In this document: positions 31,269 through 42,800 of the stretch, in pieces
Layout of the letters: each line of letters starts with the position of its first letter
Position numbering within the stretch: the stretch's first letter is position 1
Source: Closterium sp. Naga37s-1
Lineage: Eukaryota; Streptophyta; Zygnematophyceae; Desmidiales; Closteriaceae
Reading direction: 5' to 3'
NCBI GenBank assembly: GCA_947471745.1
Contig: CANJKZ010001023.1
Location: 1,253,001 to 1,317,000 of the forward strand
DNA: 64,000 bases
Translations under genes and position numbers: made by a program
Notes under the pieces: generated by a model
Told to the model about the DNA's origin: nothing
The model's input: the letters and a program-made list of their open reading frames with translations, nothing else
Databases searched by the model: none

Positions 31269-33799
31269 AGCAGGAGGAGAAGAAGCCCAAAGTCCCGAGG
31301 ATCTATCAGCGTCCAGCATCCCTCACCACCTATCGTCTCTTGGTCCCTGTCGGGTGTTCACTCTGCAGCAGCTAGCAGCAGCAACTGACGGCTTCAATCC
31401 CTCTCGCCTGCTGGGCCGCAGCAGTGGGGGCAGCGCAGGGGGCAGTGTGTACCGAGGGGAGCTGCTGGGGCGCCCTGTGGCGATCAAGCGGCTGCAGGGC
31501 CCGGGAATTAGCCACAGGAGTCCGGGACCCTACTCCACGTCAGCTGCCACGTCAGCTGCCTCGTCAGCGGCCACGTCAGCAGAGGCTGAGGCGTTTTGGA
31601 GGGAGGTGGGGGTGCTGGCGAGTGTGCGGCACGCGCACGTGGTGGGCATGGTGGGGTGCTGCCCTGAGGACTTCTCCCTTGTGTATGAACTCATGGTGGG
31701 AGGGTCTCTCTGGGACCGCCTACACCCACAGCTGCAGCAGCAGCCGCAGCAGAAAAGGCAACAGAAACAGCAGCAGCAAGAGCATGAACAAGGGGCAGCC
31801 ACCACCCCGCCTCCCTCCCCTCTCCCCGCTCCCCTCCCATGGCACCATCGCCTGTGCATCGCCTCTGAAATCGCCTCTGCGCTCCTCTTCCTACACTCCC
31901 ACAGCCCCCCTATCCTCCACTCCGACCTCAAACCCCAAAACATCCTTCTCGACAGCCATGGCGGCAGCAAACTCGCTGATACAGGCCTGGCAGGGCTCAG
32001 TTTCTTCGGCTTGCTTCCGCAGAATCACCTCGAGGTCACGTTCAAGGTGCAGGGGACGTTTGGGTTTTTCGATCCGGATGTTGTGGTTACCACCGGGGAG
32101 GTTACGGCGGCGAGTGATGTGTATGCTCTGGGCGTGGTGCTGCTGCTGCTGCTCACTGGGATCGAAGATGTGAAAGAGGTGCACCGGTTGTTTGGTCAAG
32201 TGTCAAGCACAAACGCTACCACAATCACAAGTGCAAGCACAGGCTCACGCCCTACATGCAATCTAGATATTGCCGTGCCTTTCTTTGCGGAGCGCCTTGA
32301 CAAGCGGGCGGGCAGCTGGCCGAGAGATTTGGCTGCCCGGGCTCTGCGAGTGGCGCTGCAGTGTGTGGAACGGCGCGGCGTGGATCGGCCAGACCTGCAG
32401 ACAGTGGTGCACCCGACCCTGGCTGCCATTGCTAAAGAGGTGCGGGAGGTGCAGGCGCGGGAGGTGCAGGCTCGGGAGGAGGTGAAAGAGGGGGAGGGAC
32501 TGCGGGATCAGGAAGAAGAGGTGAAGCAGAGGCGGGAGGTGCAGGCAGGGCAGGAGTTGCAGCTAGAGAGTCGCTTCATCTGCCCTCTCTCCCATGTGAG
32601 TTGCCCTCCGCTGCTGTATCCCTCCCAACTTGATGCCCATCATCTCCCGTCAGTCCCATGGTGGTGAGGTACGATAGCGGCGTTTCTCAGACCGCGTGCT
32701 TTTAGCACCGGTTCCCTGTGCACCCATTCCCTCCCTCCTGTTTTTTTCTGCTGTATCGCTCCCAGCCTGGTGCCCATGTCCATCATCTCCCGTCACTCTC
32801 ATGGTGGTGATGTACGATGGCGGCGTTTCTTGCAGAACGTTTCAGGGAGTTTTTGAGAATTCTCAAAAACTGCCTGATGCCCATGCCCATCATCTCCCGT
32901 CACTCTCATGGTGGTGGTGTACGATAGCGACGTTTCTTGCAGAACATGCTCTTGGCACCGATTCCTGTGCACACATTCCTTCCCTCCTCCTGTCCCCTTG
33001 TTCTATATCGCTCCTCCCATCCCGTTCCCCCGTTCACATATTCCTCTGTTCCCCTCACCCCCGTTGCACCAGCAGCAGCAACGGCTGCACGATCCTGTGG
33101 TGTCATTCCCGTCGCTCTTTCCGTCCCTCCTCCCCCCCCCCTATTCTCCCTCGCCTTTGCACCAACAGCAACGGCTGCACGATCCTGTGGTGGCAGCAGG
33201 CGGGGTGACGTATGAGGCGGCAAGTGATAGAGGCGTGGTTCTCACCACATGTCATTCCCGTCGCTCTTTCCGTCCCTCCTCCCCCCCCCCTATTCTCCCC
33301 CGCCTTTGCACCAACAGCAACGGCTGCACGATCCTGTGGTGGCAGCAGGCGGGGTGACGTATGAGGCGGCAAGTGATAGAGGCGTGGTTCTCACCACATG
33401 TCATTCCCGTCGCTCTTTCCGTCCCTCCTCCCCCCCCCCTATTCTCCCTCGCCTTTGCACCAACAGCAACGGCTGCACGATCCTGTGGTGGCAGCAGGCG
33501 GGGTGACGTATGAGGCGGCAAGTGATAGAGGCGTGGTTCTCACCACATGTCATTCCCGTCGCTCTTTCCGTCCCTCCTTCCCCCCCCACTCTCCCTCGCC
33601 TTTGCACCAACAGCAACGGCTGCACGACCCTGTGGTGGCAGCAGATGGGGTGACGTACGAACGGCAGGCGATAGAGGCGTGGCTCGCAGCACATGACACC
33701 TCCCCCAGAACCCACCTCCCCCTCCCACACAAGCATCTCACCCCGAATCTCATCCTGCTGGAACTGCTTTCCACCCTGGGCCTTCTGAATGGATCATAA
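24450..33799 (+). CDS. K1: USP-like / protein kinase / U-box protein
   Basis: Model: exons 24450-24726, 25521-25636, 26459-26562, 26904-32595 and 33614-33799. Phases agree, giving about 2,124 aa. Residues 1-165 form a USP-like region (SRSTLAVALAD, PVFILVAVMQD, VRAVMHLERSSDHEKALCDA, ASRVYIGVRK). Residues about 165-1640 are a low-complexity linker (Ala/Gly, Ser, poly-Glu, poly-Gln). The kinase spans about 1650-2010: VFTLQQLAAATDGF, VAIKRL lysine, HSDLKPQN catalytic loop, DTG in place of DFG, GTFGFFDPD. The U-box is split across the last intron (ESRFICPLSH, then [20 protein letters not shown]). The architecture is that of plant PUB receptor-like cytoplasmic kinases, which attach ubiquitin to substrates and may phosphorylate them. 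HRD is changed to HSD but the catalytic Asp remains, so activity is uncertain. The exon 1 donor (GTACGC) is the weakest junction. Many partial exon duplicates lie in the introns. K2 is the tandem paralogue in the same orientation. Confidence 0.85.
25211..26014 (+). repeat. Tandem partial copies of K1 exon 2
   Basis: Around the full exon (25521-25636) are two 5'-part copies near 25211-25290 and 25383-25460 (both encoding TMDEAV). There are also three 64-bp 3'-part copies at 25697-25760, 25821-25884 and 25951-26014, each ending in the same CCAG|GTGAG donor. Each 3' copy starts directly after a 20-22 bp hairpin. They could be alternative exons only if used with matching phase; they are more probably duplication debris. 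Confidence 0.88.
26107..26562 (+). repeat. Three copies of K1 exon 3, last one complete
   Basis: GTGCGAGCAGTGATGCATCT-type sequence occurs at 26110-26155 (diverged), 26343-26395 (truncated) and 26459-26562 (complete, with proper acceptor and donor). The intervening sequence is C-rich intron. Confidence 0.88.
26663..26722. repeat. (AAT)n microsatellite
   Basis: Interrupted AAT/AGT/GAT trinucleotide run in K1 intron 3. Confidence 0.93.
32627..32945 (+). repeat. Three intron copies around a palindrome in K1 (kinase to U-box intron)
   Basis: An approximately 90-bp segment (core CATCATCTCCCGTCA, then CATGGTGGTG and a GCGTTTCT block) occurs near 32627, 32765 and 32872. Between the second and third lies a 24-bp perfect palindrome at 32848-32871 (arm AGTTTTTGAGAA), which widens to 34 bp with one mismatched pair. 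Confidence 0.9.
33076..33699 (+). repeat. 149-bp tandem repeat containing the K1 U-box exon start
   Basis: Intron plus U-box exon start repeats with an exact 149-bp period (TCATTCCCGTCGC at 33103, 33252, 33401 and 33550). The copies are almost identical. Only the last has the intact AADGVTYERQAIEAW coding sequence. The earlier three read AAGGVTYEAAS and lose the frame, so they are decayed copies with intact acceptors. Confidence 0.93.
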
Positions 33800-34938
33800 G
33801 GGGGTTAACGGACGGAAGGTGGCAGGGTTCGGAGGTGGGCGTAGGAGAAAAGGCAAGGGGGAGAGGAGAGGTGTTGGGGGGGAGAGGGTGGGGAGGGTGG
33901 TTAGCAAAGGGGGTGCAAGGTTGGAAGGGGCGAGGGGGGGTTTGTTGAAGGGGAAGTGGTGGGGGAAACAGGGCAGGTGGAAGGTGTCTGGGGAGGAGGG
34001 GAGGACTTGGCGTATTGTACCTTGCTTACTGTTATGACTAGGCGCAGGGCCTAGTATTGTGAATAGCTAGTTCACAGGCAGGCACTTTCATTTATGAAAG
34101 TTCCTGAAATACTGGATGTAGGATGTAGGAAAGTAAGATATTGTGGGTGTAAGTAGTGTATGATCATAAGATAACTCTTACCCCCTGAGTTCTGTAGCCA
34201 GTATTAGAGCAAATAATTGGGGGGGTACATTAGAAACATTTATTTGCACTAGACGGTGGGTGGAGATTATGCTGTTCCGAATTAAAAGGGGCACTTACCG
34301 TCACATGTTTTGGGGTACAGTGAGTAAATGATATACTACCTTTTTCCAAGCAAACAAAACGCGCTGCGTGACCGACTAGTGGATGCGGAAGTCGAACAGG
34401 GAGAAAGCCATCCTTCCAGCCAGATGCCACAGGTTGCGCGCTTCGCTTGTGTTTGTGTGGGGCGCAAAAGGGCGGGGAGGGGCGGGGCACGGTCATACTT
34501 CTCGCAACTTCGATGGAAGTTGGGTGTCTCGTTTGGTTTGTCAGCTTGCAACGGAAGTCCATCAGCCAGAAAGAATGCTGCTCCAGTCAGGGGCTCAAGG
34601 AGGTGCTGCTGCCCGGAACATTTACCCTCGTCCAATCTCGTTGGTGTAACTCAATCTTCCTCCAATCACCCCACGCGCCAACACCAGCCCGCCTCCCTTC
34701 AGCAACGTAGTAAATCCAATCCACCTTAAAACCTTCACCACGCTGAGCCATACTGTATCTTCAAACATATACAGTTACCGTGCACAACCAGTAGTGTAAT
34801 GTTTCGCGCCCCTTGTTCGCGAAGCTGCACCACACATTTGTTCTAGTTGTTCACGTTGGACGCATTGTCACAACTGTATTTGGCCAGACAGTTGGTCAGA
34901 CCGCCGTTTCATCAGAACGCTGTTTGGTCAGATCTCTT
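33800..34938. other. Intergenic between K1 and K2, left part
   Basis: G-rich low-complexity sequence (33830-34000) that is probably K1 3' UTR, then unique sequence. Open frames on both strands near 34230-34730 match nothing recognisable. Confidence 0.5.
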
Positions 34939-35652
34939 CGGGTAGTTAGCTTTGGCAGGGGTACTAGTAGCGACCCTGCGCTTTGAAGAATACTACAGTG
35001 CCAGTAGCGGGCACTTTCCACCCCTCCGTGCCTCAGACAGGGAAGTTATAGAAACAAGAAAATACTCTTCCCCACATTCACCCACGTGTCACCAAAATCC
35101 ATGCCCCGTACTGTACTGGACATTCTGACCATCTGTGCGCAACAGATTTTTGTCCCTTCTGCCAAATCGAAACCAATCTGACCGCGGGCAAAAAATATAA
35201 ACCCCATTCGGATTGCATGCCATTAGGGTTGATGCCTCCCGAATTGCATGCCTTCCATGTGGGGTATATTTGTTTTACTTGCCCGCTGACTCATTGCACT
35301 GCCTGCTGACGCAGGCCTCTCTTCCGAAATTTTGGGCGCGAAACAGTAGCCTATCAGATTTCGGAACAGTGTGGCAGCCGAGCCACCCAGAGTTTTTTTT
35401 TTAATTTTTTTTTTTAATGCAATGATACACTATAAAGAGTATACAGAGCATTGGCAGTCGTAACTGTAGCCACCCAGAGTGTGGATTCGATTTGGAATTG
35501 TGACACGTGGGTGAATTTGGGGAGAGTGCTGCCTTGTTTTTATAACTTTCCTGTCTGAGGCAGGGAGGGGTGGAAAGTGCCCTCTACTGGCACTGTAGTC
35601 CACTTCAAAGTGCAGGGTCGCTAGTAGTACCCCTGCCAAAGCTACTTACCCG
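34939..35652. repeat. Foldback (inverted) repeat
   Basis: Arms of about 165 bp, at 34939-35100 and 35483-35652, are inverted copies at roughly 80-85% identity. They share GTACTAGTAGCGACCCTGC, CTACAGTGCCAGTAG, GGGCACTTTCCACCCCTCC and CACCCACGTGTCAC. The 380-bp loop is AT-rich and holds a T homopolymer. No transposase is seen. A non-autonomous foldback element or an inverted segmental duplication both fit. Confidence 0.85.
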
Positions 35653-35781
35653 ATTTCTTCATCACCCACCAGAAACAAAATCCTGCATCCCTCTGGCGCT
35701 GCTCCTAGCGTGGCATACACTTTTTGTTTGGTCGATGCGATGGCCGCTTGTCTCTCAGACTTCCACGACTGTATGAACTAA

Positions 35782-35949
35782 GGACGCGTCTAGCTCCCGC
35801 TGATTTTGGTGATCGATCATGCAATTTGGATCAGCCACCGCACTTAAAACCTGTTTGTAGAGCTCAAAACAATCCAGACCGTTTTAAAAGCCATCAAATT
35901 CGATCCTGCGCAGGATCGATCGTGCCAATTTGATGGGAGTGACGCGTCC
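35782..35949. mobile_element. Harbinger-type MITE (168 bp)
   Basis: Terminal inverted repeats GGACGCGTC/GACGCGTCC are flanked by the 3-bp duplication TAA (35779-35781 and 35950-35952), as for PIF/Harbinger elements. The inside contains a perfect 18-bp palindrome (35901-35918) and paired CATCAAATT motifs. There is no coding capacity. Confidence 0.75.
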
Positions 35950-35952
35950 TAA

Positions 35953-36880
35953 AGGTGGTTGTTGCTGACTGCACCTTTTAGGTAGCTTCGCTGCTCATTA
36001 TGATGATGATTAATGGCCAGCGAAACATATACAAATGTTCTCGTTTATAGTCCGACGGACTGAGACGCTGCGCGCGGACTATGTGCGAAAACCTTCAAAC
36101 CCCGGGCAAAACGCGATACTTATAGTCCCGTTCAGGAAAACTGCATGAAGAGTGGTTTGTTTGCTAATAGTCTTTGGATTTGTCTTTTAAGTAGATTCAG
36201 TTCTCCGCGCTGATCAATGCTGCATGACAAACGGGCAAAGAAAAACAAAATCAATGATGGTTTGTGCGTCGAATAGAAGGTAAAAACTTCTCGTTTACCT
36301 TGTAAGCGAGGTAAATGAGATGTCATTGTCGAGCGTGCTGGAGACCGCGCGACAGGATTGAGAATTAATCACGCTCAAGAGAAACAATTACTTACAATTC
36401 CAAAGTTAAATATCGAATCAATGATCCCTTACTTCTCGTTCTCCCTGAATGTTGGGGCTGGTTCGATCTGGAGCCTCTGATTGGCTGCGGTGCTGATTTT
36501 TGCAATGATTCGGTCAAGCTGAAACAATTCCCGCCAAAAAAGGGACTATAGGGGTCGGGCCAACCCTAGGCGATATCGGAAAACTCTACACAAGGGGGAA
36601 AAGTGACTCTTTCAGCGAGGGCCACTAACCCAGAACATCTGTATCCACCGCAGGTGGGCTTCGGCCCATGATAGAGCGGATTTGCGTGATTGTTTTCATC
36701 GGAGTCGACTAGCACTTGAAATTGGTCGTTCTATCTGAGCCAGCTCAGGGAATCCAACTGTTGTTCCTTCCTTCCGCTTCCACTGCAAGACACTCATCGT
36801 GATTCTTTCGCCCTTTGGAAACGACTAGTGCGGAGAAAGTACCGTGTGACGTTTTAAGTCGCAATCGGCCCAGCTTAGAC
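35953..36880. other. Upstream region of K2
   Basis: Unique sequence, probably holding the K2 promoter and 5' UTR. I see no convincing TATA box or other feature to place. Confidence 0.45.
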
Positions 36881-39800
36881 ATGGTACCCGGCGATCAGCG
36901 TCGCACAGACGACGACGGCGATGAGGCTGCGACGCCGCTGTGGCTGCTGGAGGTGTCGCCGGACCATGAGAGCAGTCGCAGCACGCTTAGCGTCGCCCTA
37001 GCTGACGTGGACAGATTCCAGCGAGCCAATGACGGCGAGACACCTGTCATCGTGCTCGTCTCCGTCGTTATCGAGCCAGGATCCAAACGTGAGCGACCAG
37101 GACTTTCTCAAGCAAGCTGTAGGCTTTCTCACACCCTCACTTCATACTCACAGTCGCTGTGCTGTGCGTGCCTCCGTCGTTTGTACGAAACGGAACCTTC
37201 GCTGTCCGAGCGAAGTCATGCGACCGATGCGATTCCACCCGTGCGATGACAAAGACCTATGGCGCGTAGTGTTTTTTCGTTTTGTTTTGTTTAGATTTTT
37301 TTTCATCGCCTCCTCCAGCTCGGCGCGCTACCCATTCCCTTCGCTAGATCTTTCATTCAGTCGCCTCTTTTTCCCCCTTCCGCGATGCTCTCCCTTCCGC
37401 CATCTCTTACCGTTCCGCCATGGCCCTTCTTTCCTCCGACAGCCGCGACACCGCGCAAGGAGCGGGCGCGGCATGGCGCCACGGAGGATCTGATTCTGCG
37501 CAGCGTCGTGCGGCCGATGCAGGCCATCGCGGAGAACAGGAAGGTGAGCGTGCGTGAGTCGGGGAAAGGGTGGGTGGAGGGGGGGGGGGGGAGTGTGCGC
37601 GGGGGGGGGGGGGGGTCGGGAAGGGAAAGGGGAGAGGAAGGGGGGCGGGTGGAGGGGGGAGGAAGGAAGAATCCGCTGATAGCAGAGAACAGGAAGGTGT
37701 GTGCGGAAAATATTCTGAAGGAGGGGGAAGAATGGTACGAAGAAGCGACGAAGGTCTGGCGACCATGGCAAGACAACGATTAAGGCGAGTTCGAAACGCT
37801 TGAGCGTGGGGTAATAGCTATTACCGCGTGGAAAATGCGTGACACAACCTGTTAAACCTTGGTGCTCGAATTCCCACGCTATCCTGTCCTTGCTGCTGGC
37901 GCGATAGTGCGTTCGTTCGTGGTGGTTGTTAGTGCCGACTTATGATGATTTGATTCGAAGCCTCATGTCAGGAAACACAAGAGGCCTTCGCTTATCTGAT
38001 GCAGCTTATAAGAGGAATATAGGCCACGGAACTTTTGATACCGCTGATAAGCGGTGAGGCGAAATCGAGATTCAGTGATTCACTGATGGAGGTGCCGCGC
38101 TAACGGAAGTGGTTCGATCGATCCGAGGAAAGGCGGGAACCGAAATTCCCAAGGCCAGTCGGTCACGCATCGTGCTTTACGAGAGCGCGCGAAAACGAAC
38201 TTCCAGAGGCCGGTGCGTGGCGGTAACTAATGTTTCCGAGCAGCTGAAAGAACGACCGATTTCAAAAACCCTAGAGAATGATAGATGATTCAGCTAATTG
38301 CAAAAGGCTTATCAATTCACATATCAATTCCACATATCAATTCCAGAACTGTTTCGGGTGAATAACGAACAAAAAGAACGCTATGGGACTTCTTCAAAAA
38401 CCATTGACCTCAATTTTCGTTGTACCTCCCCCTTCCCCACCTTCCCACCCCCCCTTCCTCCCCTCCCCCCCTTCCACACTCTCCCTCTTTCCTCCCTTGT
38501 TTTTCTCTGCAGTGAGAGCAGGCGGCCCTTAGAGTCGACTCTAACGCATCCCTCCGCCCTCCTCCCTCCCCCTCCCTCACCAGGTGTAGCAGAGGCACAC
38601 ATGGAACGCAGTAGAGCAGGCGACTCGTGAGTCCACTCAAGCACACCTCGAGTTCTCAACCCCTACTCCCCTCTCTCCCCCATCTCCCCCCACCAGGTGG
38701 CAGCGGAGGCACACATGGAGCGCAGTGAGAGCAGGGAAGCGGGCCTGTGTGCGGCTGTTGTACACCTGCAGGCACAGCGGCTGTACATCGGCGTGAAGAG
38801 GTGAGGTGGGGTGTATGTGAGGAGGTGAAGAGGTGAAGTTGAGGGGATACGTAGACCATGGGGGTTGGATCTGTGTGGCGCTGTGGCGCTGTGGCGTGCT
38901 TGCAGGCACAGCGGCTGCACTTTGGTGTCAAGAGGTGAGGGAGGGGATGTGAGGAGGCGAGGTGTTGACGAGGTGAGGAGGTGAGGAGGTGAGGAGGTGA
39001 GGAGGTGAGGAGGTGAGGAGGTGAGGAGGTGAGGAGGAGAGGAGCAACTTGTTTTCAGGCGTGTGAGAGGGGTCCGTGTCCCCCTTCTCTTGCCATTCCT
39101 CCCCTCGTCTTGAATGATCGTTACACTTCATGAGAAGCAAGTACGGAACAAGTAACCCTCTCTCCCTCCCCTACTCTCCCCTTCCCTTCCACCCTTTCCC
39201 TCCCCTACTCTCCCCTTCCCTTCCACCCTTTCCCTCCCCTACTCTCCCCTTCCCTTCCACCCTTTCCCTCCCCTACTCTCCCCTTCCCTTCCACCCTTTC
39301 CCTCCCCTACTCTCCCCTTCCCTTCCACCCTTTCCCTCCCCTACTCTCCCCTTCCCTTCCACCCTCTCCCTCCCCTACTCCTCTCTCATCCACCCTCTCC
39401 CTCTCCCCTCCTGTGCTCCCTGATTTCTACGAATCGCCTCTCCTTCCAGGAAGCTTCTGTGGGGCGGGGATTCATCGGTGGTGCATTACTGTGAGGCCCA
39501 TCTGCCACAGGGCTGCCTGCTCGTGCTCACACAGGGCGGTAAACGAGTCAAGGAGCTTATAGCGAGTACAACAAGCCACGCCACCAGCCAGGGAAGTGCT
39601 GCTGCTGCCAGAGGTGGCAGTGGCAGTGCTGCTGGTAATGCTGCTGCTGCTGCTGCCGGCGGTGGTGGTGGCCGTAGGAGGTCTCAGGATTCGCCCCAGC
39701 ACGCACAGCAGCAGCAGCAGCAGCAGCAGCACCATGAGCAGCAGCAGAACGGAATTTTTTACCAGGACTATGAGCAACAGTTGCAAGACGAGCATTTGGC

Positions 39801-42800
39801 AGACGAGGAGGAGGAGGAGGAGGAGGAGGAGGGTGCAGCGGAGCTGAAGCGAAGCATCAGTGCGGGGAATGAGCTGAGGAACCGACGATATAGACCCGGC
39901 ATGTACAGCAGCAGCGGTATCAGTGGCGGCGGCAGCGGTGGGAGAAGCGCGGAAAGAAGCCCGGCAGAAGGAGCAAGGGGAGGGGGAGGGGGAGGGGGTG
40001 GTGGGGTGGTGGGTCTTGTGCGGGCGGGAAGCTATGGGCGGCATATAAGGAGTAGGAGCATAGGAGGCATGTTTCCCATCAGCGGCAGCACAGGCAGCCC
40101 AGGGAATAGCAGCGGCGGTGGTGCTGCTGGTGCTGGTGTTGCTGGTGGTGGGGGGAGTGGTGGGAGTGGCAGTGGTGGTGGTGGTAGTGGGGGTATGAGG
40201 CGTGTATTTCAGAGGAGAACACGCAAGCAGAGCAACAGCTTTTCCGAGTCTGAAGATGAAACCCCACTTGTCCGGACCAGCACCGGAGGCTCGGAGACGC
40301 ACCGCTCACCCTACCACCTCAACATCCTAGGTCCGGGAAAGCGGGCAGTTTCGGTTTCAGGCTCGACAACCGGACCTGCCGAAGATCCAGATGATCCAAT
40401 CCACGCCAGGGGTACCAAGCCTCCTCCCAGACCTCCCCGAGGCTCGGGACGAGGATCGGAAATGGAGGACGGGGAGTATGACGGGGAGGACGGGGAGCAC
40501 ACGCCTCCCCGGCCTGTCCTACGCTCCCGAACCTCCCCTTCCGGACGGTTATGGGGGGCAGGCGAGCTGGATGGAGCCACAGCAGCAACAGCAGCATCGG
40601 CAGCAGCAGGCAGAACCCCATCTTCTGGTGCTGGCAGTGCTGGTGGTGCTGGCAGTGGTGGTGGTGCTGGCAGTGCCAGTAACGCTGCCATTGGTGGCAG
40701 TGGTGGCAGCTACAGCGGCGGTATGCCTTCCCTCTGTGCTTCAACTGCCTCGTCTGCTCGCACCATGTCTCGCACTCTCAGCCGGGAACGCAGGCAGCAG
40801 GCAGCAGCGGGAGCGGCGGGAGCAGGAGGTCAGCTCACCTCAGCCGCTGCTGCCATCTCTAACACGGCATCCTCTCCTCTCCCTCCCCCCTCCCTCCCCT
40901 TCCACTTCTCCCCCAAGGTTCTGATCCCTTCTCCCTTTTCCTCTAATTCCGGTCTTCTTATCACGGAAGGTGATAATTATGGTGGTGATTATAACGATGA
41001 GCCAAGGCCTGGGACGCCCCGGGGAGAGACTGAGAAAGAGGCTCGGTTGCTGGGAGCGTCTAGGTTCGGCCCGAGCCAGGGGATGGAGGCTCGGCAAGGG
41101 GAGAGGGGTCGGCACAACAGGGGGATGTCTTGGGCTGGTCCTGAGTTAATGGGGGGAGGGAGTGGGGGGTTCAGAATTTCACCTGGTGGGGGGGATGGCG
41201 GGGGTGTGGGTGCATGTGATGGTGTGGGTGGGGGGGCTGATGGTGGGGGTTATAATGGTGGGCAGTGGCGCTACACTTCTCATCTTGCTTCCCCTACTTC
41301 CGCCGGCCTCCCTCCCATCCCATCACCCTCCTCTACCGCCACCTCGCGGCCCAACATTGCGGATCAAGTGGTGGCACTGGCAGGGCAGTGGGAGGTGCTT
41401 GCACAGATGGGGGGGGCGAGGCAGGGGGGAGAGGGGGCAGGGGGTGCAGCAGGGGGAGCAGCAGCGGGGGCAGGTACTGCTGGGGGAGGTGGGGCTGTTA
41501 GACCGGCTCAGGCGACTGATCTGTCCTCCCGCCCCCGGCGCACTGTGCCGAAACATTTCCGGGCAGGTAGCTGGGATCCGGGCAGGTTGGGCCTGAGTGA
41601 GGACTCGTTTTTGGAGAGTGTGAGAGGAGGAGGGACAGCAGGGGCAGGCGGAAAAGGAGGAGGGGGAAGCGGAGGGGGAGGGGGAGGGGGAGGGGGAGGG
41701 GGAGGTAGCAGGACTCCCCCCTTGCCTCCGGAAGGGACGGCAGCCGGAGGGAAAGGAGGAGGAAGCTTCCGAAAGGGAATGCTGCGAAGGAAGGGGAGCG
41801 GGCAGTGGGGGGAGGGGCTTGGCGGATGGATGGGCGGAGGGGGAGGTGGGGGAGGAGGAAGAAGAGGAGTCGATGGGGGATTCGGGGCGGAGAGAGCTAA
41901 CGGGGATGATGGAGAAGAGGAGCAAGGCAACAGCATGGAAGGAGGGGCGCCCTTGCGCCGTGCTCTCTCCTCCACCTCCCCGGGCCTCTCCTCCTACCCC
42001 ATGGATGCCCATGCAGGGTTCGCTTCGGGCTTGCTCACTGCTTTCCCTGCCACTGGCTCGCCGGACCTGCCAGGCTCGGCGCCCGGACGTCGCGGTGCTG
42101 GTGAGGCTCGGCACAGGCTGCCCAAGATGCCGTCCAGCAATGGCCGGCTCGGCGAGGAGGGCCGGCCGGGGCTGCTGGAGGTTGGGCGGGGAGGCGGGGG
42201 GTTGGTTCGGGATTGGATCCTGGGGCAGGGTGCAGCAGGAGGGCAGGGAGGGGAGGGGGAGGCAGGGAGAGAGAGGGAGGAAACATCTGGAAGAGGGGGA
42301 GAAGGGGGAGGAGGGGGAGGAGGGGAAGCGGAAGAGGGGAGTGTGAGTGGGAGCAGCAGCAGGAGTGGGTTGGACATGGATATGCTGATGGGGGAGTTGC
42401 AGCAGCTGAGACAAGAGGCCCTTGCGAAGCAAGTAGCGGCCCAAGCTCAGTTCTGCAAGGTGCTGTGCGGTGCTGTGCTGTGCTCTCCCTCGCCATGCCA
42501 TGGTGTATCGTCTCAAGTCAAGTGTGGCTTTCCATTTTTTTTTCTTGTCATCTCCACTCCTTTTTTAGCTTGTTCCCCTCACATTTGTGCCTCTACCTAC
42601 TCCTCTATCTCAAGTCACATTTGTGCCTCTACCTACTCCTCTATCTCAAGTCACATTTGTGCCTCTACCTACTCCTCTATCTCAAGTCACATTTGTGCCT
42701 CTACCTACTCCTCTATCTCAAGTCACATTTGTGCCTCTACCTACTCCTCGCTCGCCCTCCTATTCTCCTTGCCCCCTCCACAAGTTTCAAGTGAACTCGC

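Noticed and set aside
41323..42516. Minus-strand frame of nearly 400 codons opposite K2
   Set aside because: Shadow of Gly/Ser-rich exon 4; no domain, and the plus strand is the coding strand.
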